This document shows positions 34,619 through 43,035 of a stretch of 64,000 bases of DNA, one piece after another. Position 1 is the first letter of the stretch. Each line of letters starts with the position of its first letter. The notes under the pieces were generated by a model. The model was not told the origin of the DNA and did no database searches. It worked only from the letters and a program-made list of their open reading frames with translations. The stretch is from UBA3210 sp048359995. GTDB lineage: Bacteria; Bacillota_I; Bacilli_A; RFN20; CAG-449. The DNA lies in contig DBGCPK010000003.1 of NCBI GenBank assembly GCA_048359995.1, forward strand, positions 1-64,000. The letters run 5' to 3'. The translations under genes were made by a program, and so were the position numbers.

Positions 34619-36510
34619 AACAGAAACGTGCAGATAAAAGGATCCTTTTTCGTCTCATCAAAACGATGTTCGAATTCTATCCGGCGATGATTCCGTTGAC
34701 TATCGGATGCATCGTTTTCAGCGCGGTCGTTGCGGCGGTTCCCGCGATATTCATGCAGAAGATCATCGGTTTTCTCGAAGAATTGGCGCTGGAAACCGCG
34801 ATTTGGAGCGATGTCAGCAGGGACATTTACATTCTTGTGGGAATATTGGTCGTATTCTATTTGCTTGCGCTCATTTCGTGTTGGGCATACAACCAACTGA
34901 TGGCCGTTATCACGCAGGGAACGCTGAAAAAACTGCGCGGTAAGATGTTCAACAAGATGCAGACGTTGCCTGTCAAGTACTTCGATACGAATACGCACGG
35001 AGATATCATGAGCCATTATACAAACGATATCGACACCCTTCGTCAAATGATTTCGCAAAGTTTTCCGCAACTGCTCATTTCGGCAGTCACCATCGTCGCG
35101 CTTTTGGGTATCATGCTGTATTATTCTCTATGGCTCACTCTCATCATTTTGATCGGCGTGATGATCATGCTTTTCATCACCAGACGCGTCGGCGGTGGAT
35201 CGGCAAAATTCTTTTTCCGTCAGCAGACGGCATTGGGCAAAGCAGAAGGATTCGTGGAAGAAATGATGAACGGGCAGAAGGTGGTTAAAGTCTTTTGCCA
35301 CGAAAACGAGAGCGAAGCGGACTTTGCGAAATACAACGAGGAACTTTACGCTCAATCGGTGAAAGCACACAAATACGCCAATATACTCATTCCGATTTTG
35401 AATAATATAGGGAATGTCCTCTATGTGATAATCGCCATTATCGGCGGTATCTTCATCATCAACGACGTCCCCAACGCGAGCATTTCGGGGGAAGCGATGG
35501 GAATAAGCATCGTCGTGCCGTTTTTGAGTATGGCAAAACAATTCGTGGGAAGCGTCAATCAGGTGTCCAACCAGATCAACTGCGTGGTCATGGGAATCGC
35601 GGGAACGCAGCGCATTTTCAATCTGATGGACCAACCTTCCGAATGCGATGAAGGATATGTTACCCTTGTCAACGTGCGGGAAGAGAACCATGCGCTCGTC
35701 GAAAGCGAGAAACGCACGGGTATTTGGGCGTGGAAACATCCTCATCAAGTAGACGGAACGGTAACCTATACGAGATTGACGGGAGACGTTCGACTTTACG
35801 ATGTGGACTTCGCCTACGAAGAGGGGAAAACCGTTCTGCACAATGTTTCGCTCTATGCAAAACCGGGACAAAAGGTGGCGTTTGTCGGAGCGACCGGCGC
35901 GGGAAAAACCACGATCACGAATCTGTTGAATCGTTTTTACGACATCGCCGACGGCAAAATCCGCTACGACGATATAAACATCAACAAGATAAAGAAATCC
36001 GATTTGCGCCACGCGATCGGAATCGTTCTGCAAGATGTGAACCTCTTTACAGGTACGGTTATGGACAATATCCGCTACGGGAAACTCGATGCTACGGACG
36101 AGGAGTGCGTTTCCGCGGCCAAACTTGCAGGCGCGCACGACTTCATCACGCGATTGCCGGAGGGATATGACACTTTGCTCACGGGAAACGGAGCGAACCT
36201 CTCGCAAGGGCAAAGGCAACTTTTGTCCATTGCCCGCGCGGCGGTTGCCGATCCTCCCGTCATGATTTTGGATGAAGCGACGAGCAGCATCGACACGAGA
36301 ACGGAAGCCATCGTTCAACGCGGTATGGATAATCTGATGAAGGGAAGAACGGTTTTCGTCATCGCCCATAGATTGTCCACCGTCAAGAATTCGGATGTCA
36401 TCATCGTTCTCGATCACGGTCGGATCATCGAACGAGGAACGCACGAGCAACTTCTCGAAATGAAAGGGCAGTATTATCAATTATATACGGGCGCGTTTGA
36501 ATTGGAGTGA
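34615..36510 (+). CDS. Heterodimeric ABC exporter subunit with canonical ATP site
   Basis: 631 residues. Membrane domain ~20-330 with the coupling segment RQMISQSFPQLLISAVTI. An insert of about 50 residues lies before the ATPase (CDEGYVTLVNVREENHALVE). The ATPase has GATGAGKTT, LSQGQRQLLSIARA, MILDEATSSID and FVIAHRLSTV, so both the catalytic Glu and the His are present. Pairs with the preceding subunit; probably exports drugs, lipids or peptides. Confidence 0.92.
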   Translation: MKQKRADKRILFRLIKTMFEFYPAMIPLTIGCIVFSAVVAAVPAIFMQKIIGFLEELALETAIWSDVSRDIYILVGILVVFYLLALISCWAYNQLMAVITQGTLKKLRGKMFNKMQTLPVKYFDTNTHGDIMSHYTNDIDTLRQMISQSFPQLLISAVTIVALLGIMLYYSLWLTLIILIGVMIMLFITRRVGGGSAKFFFRQQTALGKAEGFVEEMMNGQKVVKVFCHENESEADFAKYNEELYAQSVKAHKYANILIPILNNIGNVLYVIIAIIGGIFIINDVPNASISGEAMGISIVVPFLSMAKQFVGSVNQVSNQINCVVMGIAGTQRIFNLMDQPSECDEGYVTLVNVREENHALVESEKRTGIWAWKHPHQVDGTVTYTRLTGDVRLYDVDFAYEEGKTVLHNVSLYAKPGQKVAFVGATGAGKTTITNLLNRFYDIADGKIRYDDININKIKKSDLRHAIGIVLQDVNLFTGTVMDNIRYGKLDATDEECVSAAKLAGAHDFITRLPEGYDTLLTGNGANLSQGQRQLLSIARAAVADPPVMILDEATSSIDTRTEAIVQRGMDNLMKGRTVFVIAHRLSTVKNSDVIIVLDHGRIIERGTHEQLLEMKGQYYQLYTGAFELE

Positions 36511-36620
36511 GCCTTTGAATCGATTTTCTTTTGACGAAGAGAAAAAAAGCCTATCTCGACGTGAAAACGCGTTCGGAACATCGATCTAAGAATTCACGGA
36601 GACAGCTGTCGGTAACTTCG

Positions 36621-36650
36621 GGCGGAGAGTTGAAGCTTTCCGCCTTTTAT
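36621..36650 (+). terminator. Terminator of the marR-exporter operon
   Basis: GGCGGAGAG (36621-36629) pairs with CTTTCCGCC (36636-36644, one G-T pair), then TTTT. The rest of the 36511-36682 gap holds nothing recognisable. Confidence 0.75.
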
Positions 36651-36682
36651 TCGGTTTGAGAAAATGCCGTTTCCGGACGATT

Positions 36683-37225
36683 TCACTCCTTGACGATATA
36701 GCCGATGTGCTTGTCGAATTTCGCGAGAACCAACGAGGTTACCGAAGCGGTCAGCGTTCCGGTGATGATTCCGGAAAGCATCAGAATCGGGAGATAGAGA
36801 AGCAATCCCGTCGAAGAGTATATCAGCGTAACGGCGACGATCTGACCGACGCCGTGAAAGACCGCGCAGGCGCAGGAAAGCCCGAAAATGGAAAACCGTT
36901 TGAAAGCGTAGAGAAGAAGCGCGATCAAGGACGAGGTTAGCCAACCGGAGAACGAAAGCATGAAACTGACCGAAAACAGACCGGTTCTCAATAATCCGAC
37001 GATCAAAACGCGAAGAAAGCCGATATACAAATACTCTTTCGGAGAATAGTAGTAAAGGAGAACCAACCCGATGGTATTGGCCAGACCGAGCCGGATTCCG
37101 GGTACGACGCTTGGAAGAGGTATCAGCGACTCGACGATATTGAGAATGATGCCCATCGCCAGAAAGAGGCTTAACTGGGTCAGTTTTCGGATCTTTTCCG
37201 ACGAATTAAACTTCTTTCTTTTCAT
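36683..37225 (-). CDS. Gx transporter family membrane protein (HepT component I-like)
   Basis: 180 residues with about five membrane helices. LGLANTIGLVLLYYYSPKEYLYIGFLRVL is the hallmark of the Gx transporter family, often annotated as heptaprenyl diphosphate synthase component I; a transporter role is more likely given its hydrophobicity. The start was chosen with GGAG 9 bases upstream; an ATG at 37249 lacks a site. Overlaps the NusG-II gene by 20 bases. The triplet with NusG-II and ApbE often accompanies Rnf clusters. Confidence 0.82.
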   Translation of the reverse strand: MKRKKFNSSEKIRKLTQLSLFLAMGIILNIVESLIPLPSVVPGIRLGLANTIGLVLLYYYSPKEYLYIGFLRVLIVGLLRTGLFSVSFMLSFSGWLTSSLIALLLYAFKRFSIFGLSCACAVFHGVGQIVAVTLIYSSTGLLLYLPILMLSGIITGTLTASVTSLVLAKFDKHIGYIVKE

Positions 37226-37658
37226 AAAACAACGCTCCAATGATTTCATCGCCGTCGCCTTTTTCCGACTCGATGACTACGCGCACATCGTTGGGAATGC
37301 AGACGATCGGCAAATTGGCGATATTGATCCACCCTTGCTTTTCGCAATCGTGATTCGGGCAAGTGATGCCTTCGACTTTGATTCCTTTGCTCGGGCTGAC
37401 GTAAATCGTAAAGTCGCCCAAAAGGCGAGGATAATCCTCTTTTTTGAGGACGATTGTAATCGTTTCGCTCAAATCGCTCATCGAATAGCGGTACTCTTCC
37501 AATAGAGCGTTTTGATGATAAACGGATACATATTTCCGAGAGGAAAACGGATTATTCGTCAGCAATACGGCGATCATCAGTCCGACCGCGGCGATAAGAC
37601 TGCCTGCGATGACGAAAATATCGGCAATTCTGAATTTTAAACTGTAATTTTTACGCAT
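37206..37658 (-). CDS. NusG domain II-containing membrane-anchored protein
   Basis: 150 residues: one N-terminal helix (~10-33), then an extracytosolic beta domain with the NusG-II signature CPNHDCEKQGWI and ICIPNDVRVVIE. Proteins of this type occur beside ApbE and Rnf genes; their function is not established. The ATG at 37658 overlaps the ApbE stop by 8 bases. Confidence 0.82.
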   Translation of the reverse strand: MRKNYSLKFRIADIFVIAGSLIAAVGLMIAVLLTNNPFSSRKYVSVYHQNALLEEYRYSMSDLSETITIVLKKEDYPRLLGDFTIYVSPSKGIKVEGITCPNHDCEKQGWINIANLPIVCIPNDVRVVIESEKGDGDEIIGALFYEKKEV

Positions 37659-38949
37659 AGGTGATAGTAAACTCTTTTTTTGCGACGGAAACGGAATCTT
37701 TGAATTCTTCGTTGATAGTAATCGAAAGGTTGTCCTCATCGTCGATATCGATAAAGATGACGTTCAGATCGCAGGAATGACTTTCGATCCATTTCTTCCG
37801 AAATTGCAGACCGTCCTCCAACGGCAGGTTGACGAAAGCGGTGGACAGCGCGTCCAGTTGGGCGTTGGTGAGGTCTTCGGATACGAGAGTCACGCTGGCA
37901 TGTTCCTGACTGCATTCGCCGGTAAAAGGATCGATGATGTGATGACGATAGATTTTCTTCGACGTCACGGGATCCGTAAAGTAATATGATCGACCGTTGG
38001 TATAGTTTCCGGAAGTCGAAAGGGCGTAATCGAAGTCGAGAACGATCGATACGGCGACTTCCTGTTGCCACGCTTTGCTACGCGGATCGACGATGCTGAT
38101 TTTCTGATATCCCTTGTCGATATAGTCCGGCGCGGAAAGCGAAGCAATGCTACTGGAACCGGAATTGAGATACCCGTGCGTAAATCCGTTTTCGATCAAT
38201 ATTTCTTTCAGCAGGTCGGTAGCATATCCTTTGGCGATTCCTCCCGATGTGATGACCGGTCGATAAGGATCGTCCGCTTCTTTTCGAGGCAGAAGCGCGC
38301 CGTCCTGTCTGACGAAATCTTCGATGGAATGGAAGACGACCGTTCGCTTTTCGTCGTCGAATTCCAGCATCGATTCGATTTCCTCGATCGTCGGAACCGA
38401 ATCTCTGAGCCTCAGCATCTCTTCTCTCTGCGTTTCGCTGTAAAACGGATCGAGTTCGTCGACCGGATCGAGATCGTTGACTCTGTCGAGAATCTCGTCC
38501 CAAAAAGAGGTCAGATTTCCCATAAAAAAATTGAAATATCCGTTGGTTTCCAAAGTCATCTCGTATCCCCATTTCAAAAGAGAATAAAGCTCTTCCGAAC
38601 AGGAGACTTCTTCGCCTGTGCCGTATGCGTCGTTGACGGATTTGACGTTGGTGATCGAATTCTGATTTTCGTCGAGATACGAATAATGACGGTCGAACAC
38701 TCGATGCAAATCGATGACCGATTGCCTGTACAGAGAGGAAAGTCGGCTTTCGAAATCGTCGCCTTCCGAATCGGTATCTTTGTAGTAATTCAGTTTCATC
38801 TGCGTGTTGAAAGGAATGACGTACTGATGATTCTCGGTCGGAATGAAGTCGTTGACGGTAAAGGAAACCCAGCGGCCGTCGGAGGCATTCGAACAGGAAA
38901 AAAGCAAAGGGAGACACAGAAACAGAAAGAGTAGTCTTCGATTTTTCAT
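37651..38949 (-). CDS. apbE: FAD:protein FMN transferase (ApbE), lipoprotein
   Basis: 432 residues. Lipobox LLFSC near residue 18, so it acts outside the membrane. ApbE moves FMN from FAD onto Thr/Ser of RnfD, RnfG and other FMN_bind domains. Motifs: GGIAKGYATD, LNSGSSSIA, HHIIDPFTGEC and DALSTAFVNL. An insert of about 70 acidic residues (DPVDELDPFYSETQREEM) precedes the GGIAKGY motif. The start was chosen with AAAGG 9 bases upstream; ATGs at 38955 and 39009 are alternatives. It has its own promoter after the Rnf terminator, so ApbE can be made independently of Rnf. Confidence 0.93.
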   Translation of the reverse strand: MKNRRLLFLFLCLPLLFSCSNASDGRWVSFTVNDFIPTENHQYVIPFNTQMKLNYYKDTDSEGDDFESRLSSLYRQSVIDLHRVFDRHYSYLDENQNSITNVKSVNDAYGTGEEVSCSEELYSLLKWGYEMTLETNGYFNFFMGNLTSFWDEILDRVNDLDPVDELDPFYSETQREEMLRLRDSVPTIEEIESMLEFDDEKRTVVFHSIEDFVRQDGALLPRKEADDPYRPVITSGGIAKGYATDLLKEILIENGFTHGYLNSGSSSIASLSAPDYIDKGYQKISIVDPRSKAWQQEVAVSIVLDFDYALSTSGNYTNGRSYYFTDPVTSKKIYRHHIIDPFTGECSQEHASVTLVSEDLTNAQLDALSTAFVNLPLEDGLQFRKKWIESHSCDLNVIFIDIDDEDNLSITINEEFKDSVSVAKKEFTITYA

Positions 38950-38974
38950 TTTCATCATCCTTTCTATCATCAAT

Positions 38975-39003
38975 ATTTTAATGAAAGATCGAAGAAAATA
39001 CAA
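38975..39003 (-). promoter_or_regulatory. Promoter of the apbE operon
   Basis: Minus strand: TTGTAT (complement at 38998-39003), 17-base spacer, TAAAAT (complement at 38975-38980). Confidence 0.65.
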
Positions 39004-39011
39004 ATACAATT

Positions 39012-39043
39012 AAAAAAGAGCGGCATTTCAACGAAACACCGCT
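39012..39043 (-). terminator. Terminator of the rnf operon
   Basis: Minus strand: AGCGGTGTTTC, 3-base loop, GAAATGCCGCT with two wobble pairs, then T6. It follows the short rnfB by about 20 bases. Confidence 0.8.
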
Positions 39044-39061
39044 TCTAAATACGCGTAAAGA

Positions 39062-39376
39062 TTATTTGACGTCCAGCGTAGATCCGTCCGGTCCCGGAGT
39101 TTCTTTCAAGTACTTCCGAATCCTCTCTTTGGCATCCGCTTTCGAGACGCGGCACGGGGCTAAACTCGCCGATTCGCCCTTGACGATCGCCGAAGCGAAG
39201 CCGGAGCAACCCGGATAGCCGCAGCCTCCGCAATTGGCACCCGGAAGCAACTTAGTCACTTCGCCGATTCGCGGGTCTTCCTTGACGCGGAGAAATTTAT
39301 CTCCGAGAGCAAGACCGAATCCGAGTACGGCGCTGATGGCGAGGCTGACGCCCATTGCAATCAAAACTTCAATCAT
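39062..39376 (-). CDS. rnfB: RnfB, short form with only the N-terminal iron-sulfur domain
   Basis: 104 residues against roughly 270 or more for RnfB. One membrane helix (~4-26), then the 4Fe-4S domain with C49, C52, C57 and C75 in NCGGCGYPGC and APC. The usual two-cluster ferredoxin domain is absent. The stop codon is followed at once by a terminator, leaving no room for a frameshifted remainder, so the truncation looks natural. RnfB normally takes electrons from ferredoxin. Here another protein must supply the missing clusters, or ferredoxin docks directly. Overlaps the preceding small gene by 8 bases. Confidence 0.88.
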   Translation of the reverse strand: MIEVLIAMGVSLAISAVLGFGLALGDKFLRVKEDPRIGEVTKLLPGANCGGCGYPGCSGFASAIVKGESASLAPCRVSKADAKERIRKYLKETPGPDGSTLDVK

Positions 39377-39587
39377 TTTTTTCCTCTCTCTCTTTCTTTT
39401 GTTCCTGCTTCTTGTCCGGATGGCGGGAACATTCCGTCAGTTGACAGCCTTCGCAATCCGGAGTTTCGCATCCGTCGGGCTTTTCGGTACGCCTGTTCAA
39501 AACGTACGTTCCGACGAACAGGGCAATGCACAGAAGCACCACCCCGATCGAAAGAAAAATTCGCCCGATATCGCTTGTGAGCATCAT
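39369..39587 (-). CDS. Small Cys-rich membrane protein inside the rnf operon
   Basis: 72 residues: one N-terminal helix (~9-30) and a short tail with C40, C45, C48 and C53 (C-x4-C-x2-C-x4-C, CETPDCEGCQLTEC), then a very charged end. Cys20 is inside the helix. The four Cys could bind iron-sulfur or zinc. It resembles 'FeoB-associated Cys-rich' tails only in style. Its start touches the rnfA stop and its end overlaps rnfB, so it is translationally coupled. I infer a candidate extra Rnf subunit. Confidence 0.75.
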   Translation of the reverse strand: MMLTSDIGRIFLSIGVVLLCIALFVGTYVLNRRTEKPDGCETPDCEGCQLTECSRHPDKKQEQKKEREEKND

Positions 39588-40165
39588 CAGAAACTGAATC
39601 CGCTGAAAGCCATAAAAGCCATCGCCATCAAACCGGCGGTGATCAAAGCGATCGCATTTCCTTTAAACGCTTTCGGCATATTCTGCGAGTTGTCAAGGCG
39701 CGTCCGGATATGCGAGAAGATGACGATGACGATCAGATAGCCGATCGAAACGCTGAGGGCATAAACCAACGTCTCCAAGAGATTGTACTCTCTGGAAACC
39801 AAATCGAGACAGACTTGCAGCACTACGCAGTTGGTGGTGATCAACGGAAGATAGACGCCCAGCGATTTATAAAGTCCGGGTACGTATTTTTTCAGGAAAA
39901 ATTCCAGCAATTGCACGAATGAAGCGATGACCAAAATGAAGACCACCAGTTCGAGATAGTCGGCCATTCCCAAAAGTACCAAGAGTTTATCCAACCCGAA
40001 GCAGAGCAATGAAGAAAGCACGACGACGGCAATCAACGCCAATCCCATTCCGATGGCGTTCGAAGGTTTTTTGGATACGCCCAAAAACGGGCAGATTCCC
40101 AAGAAACGGGATAAGATGATGTTGCTGCCGAACAAGGCGGCAAAGGCGATTCCGAATAAATTCAT
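39587..40165 (-). CDS. rnfA: RnfA, ion-translocating membrane subunit
   Basis: 192 residues, six membrane helices. FGSNIILSRFLGICPFLG and PLITTNCVVL carry C25 and C113, which with the matching Cys of RnfE ligate the 2Fe-2S cluster inside the membrane of Rnf/NQR complexes. Normal length. Follows rnfE by 15 bases. Confidence 0.95.
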   Translation of the reverse strand: MNLFGIAFAALFGSNIILSRFLGICPFLGVSKKPSNAIGMGLALIAVVVLSSLLCFGLDKLLVLLGMADYLELVVFILVIASFVQLLEFFLKKYVPGLYKSLGVYLPLITTNCVVLQVCLDLVSREYNLLETLVYALSVSIGYLIVIVIFSHIRTRLDNSQNMPKAFKGNAIALITAGLMAMAFMAFSGFSF

Positions 40166-40180
40166 AATCAGTCGATCCTC

Positions 40181-40828
40181 CTATTTACTTTCTGCGGCAA
40201 CCTTTTTTGCGGCAGTTTTTTTATCTTTGACGGCGTTCATCACGAAAGTGTAAAGAGCGACGATCAAGCCCAGTGCGATAAATGCGCCGGAGTTGGAAGC
40301 GAACAGCGAAATCGCGTACGCTTTCGGAATGATCGTGACGCTGGAACCGCCCCAAGACAAGGTTCCTGTGCCGATCAATTCGCGGAAGAGAGCCACGACG
40401 ATGATCGCGGCGGCAAATCCGCAGGCATAGCCGAGCGCGTCGAAGATCGAATCGACGACGCCGTTTTTGTTGGCGAAAGATTCGGCGCGTCCGAGGATAA
40501 TGCAGTTGACGACGATCAACGAAATGAACGACCCCAAAGCTTTGTAGACATCGTAAGGCAAGTAGGCGTGAAAGATCATGTCGACGATGGAAACCAAAGT
40601 CGCGATGATGATGATGTAAACCGGAATCCGCACTTCGTTCGGAACGATTTTACGGATCAGGGAAATGATCACGTTGGAAAGGAACAGGACAGCGAGAACG
40701 CAAAGGGACATATAAATGGCATGTTCCACCGTATCGGTCGTTCCCAATGCCGGACACATTCCCAGAAAGATCACGAGAGTCGGATTTTCGTAAATCAGAC
40801 CGTTGAGAAATATTTTTAACTTTTTCAC
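40181..40828 (-). CDS. rnfE: RnfE, ion-translocating membrane subunit
   Basis: 215 residues, six helices. NPTLVIFLGMCPALGTT and FISLIVVNCIILGRAE carry C25 and C109 for the intramembrane 2Fe-2S cluster shared with RnfA. Basic C-terminal tail. Normal length. Confidence 0.95.
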   Translation of the reverse strand: MKKLKIFLNGLIYENPTLVIFLGMCPALGTTDTVEHAIYMSLCVLAVLFLSNVIISLIRKIVPNEVRIPVYIIIIATLVSIVDMIFHAYLPYDVYKALGSFISLIVVNCIILGRAESFANKNGVVDSIFDALGYACGFAAAIIVVALFRELIGTGTLSWGGSSVTIIPKAYAISLFASNSGAFIALGLIVALYTFVMNAVKDKKTAAKKVAAESK

Positions 40829-40840
40829 GATAGCACCCTC

Positions 40841-41398
40841 CTAACCTTGATAATCGGGAATACTTTGATATTCCGAGAGATAATCGACCGAGCAGGCGGA
40901 AACGGCCTTGCTCACGGCCGAGTAAGAGATCGAAGAACCGGATTCCGCTTTTCCGGCTTCCAGATTGGAAAGACGATCTCCGCCGACATCGCCTTTGAGC
41001 CAGTTCATGAAACTGCTGCCCTGCGCGCTTTCGCCGTGACCGATTTCCTCGTAGTGATGCGGCGCGCCGCCGCTGAAAGAAACCGTGAATTTGATCGGAT
41101 TGCTTTTTCCCGCATATCCGACCGCGGAACAGGTGTAAATCGTGCCGATATAATGATTGCTCGAATCGTAAGCGTACGCTTTCGCGGTGATTCCCGCGGC
41201 GGTAAGCGTTTCGCTCAGGGAATCGACATCGGTGCGGTGTGCCAGATTTTCGAAGTGGGCGATGAACGCCGCGTTGGCTCTTTTTTCTTCGTCTTCGGCG
41301 ATCTTGTCGGACGTGAAGTAATGGGTCAATGACAGAACCCCGCCGCAAAGACAGCCGACGATACCCAGAAACAGAGGAAGTTTAATTAGTTTGTTCAT
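40841..41398 (-). CDS. rnfG: RnfG-like flavin subunit with altered acceptor motif
   Basis: 185 residues: an N-terminal helix (~8-28) and an extracytosolic FMN_bind domain. The flavin attachment motif SGAT is SGSS here (SGSSISYSAV, residues 153-162), putting Ser156 where Thr normally carries the FMN. ApbE can use Ser in some proteins, so modification is possible but not certain. The segment GGDRLSNLEAGKAESG precedes it. Overlaps nothing; 12 bases from rnfE. Confidence 0.85.
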   Translation of the reverse strand: MNKLIKLPLFLGIVGCLCGGVLSLTHYFTSDKIAEDEEKRANAAFIAHFENLAHRTDVDSLSETLTAAGITAKAYAYDSSNHYIGTIYTCSAVGYAGKSNPIKFTVSFSGGAPHHYEEIGHGESAQGSSFMNWLKGDVGGDRLSNLEAGKAESGSSISYSAVSKAVSACSVDYLSEYQSIPDYQG

Positions 41399-41412
41399 TG
41401 TTCTCTGACCTC

Positions 41413-43023
41413 CTAAGCGCCGTATTGACTGACGAATAAGTCATTGGCGATTTTGATGATATTCTGAATGCCGGTTGCCGAGTACGTCGCGCCGGAAACG
41501 ATATCCGAAGGATCCGTCTCCAAAATATTTTTCGAGGCATAATCGAAATCTTCGATGCCTTCCTTGACTTTGGTCTCGTACGACGCGCCGACATTCGGCG
41601 TTTCGAGAAGCGAAATTCCCAGAATGCTCTTGTCTTCCAAAGAGAAAGCGATGTAGAAAGAGCAGGCCTTCTTTTGCGAGTAAGGAGGCTCGGTGACGAT
41701 TTCGACTTTTTCGCCGGTCACGCAATAGACGACGCCGATTTCATTCAAATCCGCGTCCAGAATCGCGTATTGCGACTTGACGCGCCCGTTTTCTTTCAGA
41801 TTTTCGGAAGAGATTTCCTTCGTATAATTGCCGAAAGTGTAGTTGTTTTCGTCCATGAATGCGAAGTGCGTCGCCGCGACCAAATCGTCGTATTCCGCGC
41901 GGGCGATGCCGTTGACGGAATTGACTTCTCTTCCGCCGTTGGAAAACCACGAAGCGGTGATGATCGCCGCGATCGAAAGGGCGGAGAGACCGAAAGTAAC
42001 GCCGCATTTGACACCGGTACGTTCATTCGTCTTGCCGGCGATGAACAGGTCGAGCGACGGGGAAATCAGATTGACGATGGCGATCGAGTAAACGACCCCT
42101 TCGACGCCGTTGGTCCCCACGCGGATTAACATCGTCAGCAGCGCAGCGACGATGCCGACGATACAGTTGCCGTAAGGCGAAGTCGGCGTGGTAACCGGAT
42201 CGGTGATCATGAACACGGCGCCGAACATCAGTCCGCCTAAGCCGAGTTGATAGACCAGATAAAGCAAAGGATTGTCGAATCCGAGAATCAGACCGATCAG
42301 CAACGAACCGATCGCGACGGTGCCGACGTAGAAAACCGGCGCGCGCCAATTGATGACGCCGCGGATAATTAGAACAACGCCGAGAACCAACAGCAAGATG
42401 GTAAAAGGTTCGCCCATCGTTCCGAAATAATTTCCGAGCAGAATGTCGACGGCGGAGTAGCCCTCGATCGGTTGACTGCCGAGCCATTGCTGGGAAGAAT
42501 TGAGAATACCCGTGATCGTCGCTCCGGTTGTCGCATCGACGCCGGATTGAAGTCCGCTCGGAGCGGACAGATCGAAACAGAGTTGAATGAAGATCCGCCC
42601 GAACGCCGCCGGATTGAAGATGTTGCTCCCGAATCCGCCGAACAGGTTTTTGACGATCAGCGTCGAGAAGATCGATCCGACGATCACGACATAATAATTT
42701 GTCCAGACAGGGCAGAGCAAAGTGAAGATGATCGCGGTGATCCACGAATAATTGTGAATCAAATCGTAAACGATCTTTTTGCCCAGCGACTTATCCTTTT
42801 TGTTTTTCAAAACCGTCGTCAGCACATCGCAAAGCGCGGTCGCGGCTAAGGCGACGACCATCAGCAGGATCGATTTCAATCCGTATTTCGCGCCGAGTTT
42901 GACGAAAGTGGTGACGATCGCGGCAATCCATACGATCGCCAAGGCGATGCCGAGTTCGATCATGATTTGCAACGTGGTTTTTTTGGTCCTCTGATAAGGA
43001 GCGGAATTTGTTTTGTATGCCAT
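41413..43023 (-). CDS. rnfD: RnfD fused to a C-terminal FMN_bind domain
   Basis: 536 residues against about 320-350 for RnfD. Residues 1-350 are a typical RnfD with about ten helices. FGSNIFNPAAFG and the covalent-FMN motif TTGATITG (Thr169) are present, as is MITDPVTTPTSPYG. After the last helix (~330-348, AIITASWF) come about 185 extracytosolic residues forming an RnfG-like FMN_bind domain that ends DIVSGATYSATGI (Thr513 as acceptor). The protein would thus carry two covalent flavins. AGGAGG precedes the ATG, 12 bases after rnfC. Confidence 0.93.
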   Translation of the reverse strand: MAYKTNSAPYQRTKKTTLQIMIELGIALAIVWIAAIVTTFVKLGAKYGLKSILLMVVALAATALCDVLTTVLKNKKDKSLGKKIVYDLIHNYSWITAIIFTLLCPVWTNYYVVIVGSIFSTLIVKNLFGGFGSNIFNPAAFGRIFIQLCFDLSAPSGLQSGVDATTGATITGILNSSQQWLGSQPIEGYSAVDILLGNYFGTMGEPFTILLLVLGVVLIIRGVINWRAPVFYVGTVAIGSLLIGLILGFDNPLLYLVYQLGLGGLMFGAVFMITDPVTTPTSPYGNCIVGIVAALLTMLIRVGTNGVEGVVYSIAIVNLISPSLDLFIAGKTNERTGVKCGVTFGLSALSIAAIITASWFSNGGREVNSVNGIARAEYDDLVAATHFAFMDENNYTFGNYTKEISSENLKENGRVKSQYAILDADLNEIGVVYCVTGEKVEIVTEPPYSQKKACSFYIAFSLEDKSILGISLLETPNVGASYETKVKEGIEDFDYASKNILETDPSDIVSGATYSATGIQNIIKIANDLFVSQYGA

Positions 43024-43035
43024 TTCTTTACCTCC

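Noticed and set aside
35128..36480. 450-codon minus-strand frame opposite the ABC exporter
   Set aside because: The exporter motifs on the plus strand are intact; the opposite frame has no family features.
36601..36610. Palindrome GACAGCTGTC as an operator
   Set aside because: Too short, lies in a gap just upstream of a terminator and away from any promoter.
38065..38934. 289-codon plus-strand frame opposite apbE
   Set aside because: Shadow; ApbE motifs are on the minus strand.
39012..39061. Frameshifted remainder of rnfB (ferredoxin domain)
   Set aside because: Only about 20 bases separate the stop from a terminator; no Cys-cluster coding sequence is present in any frame.
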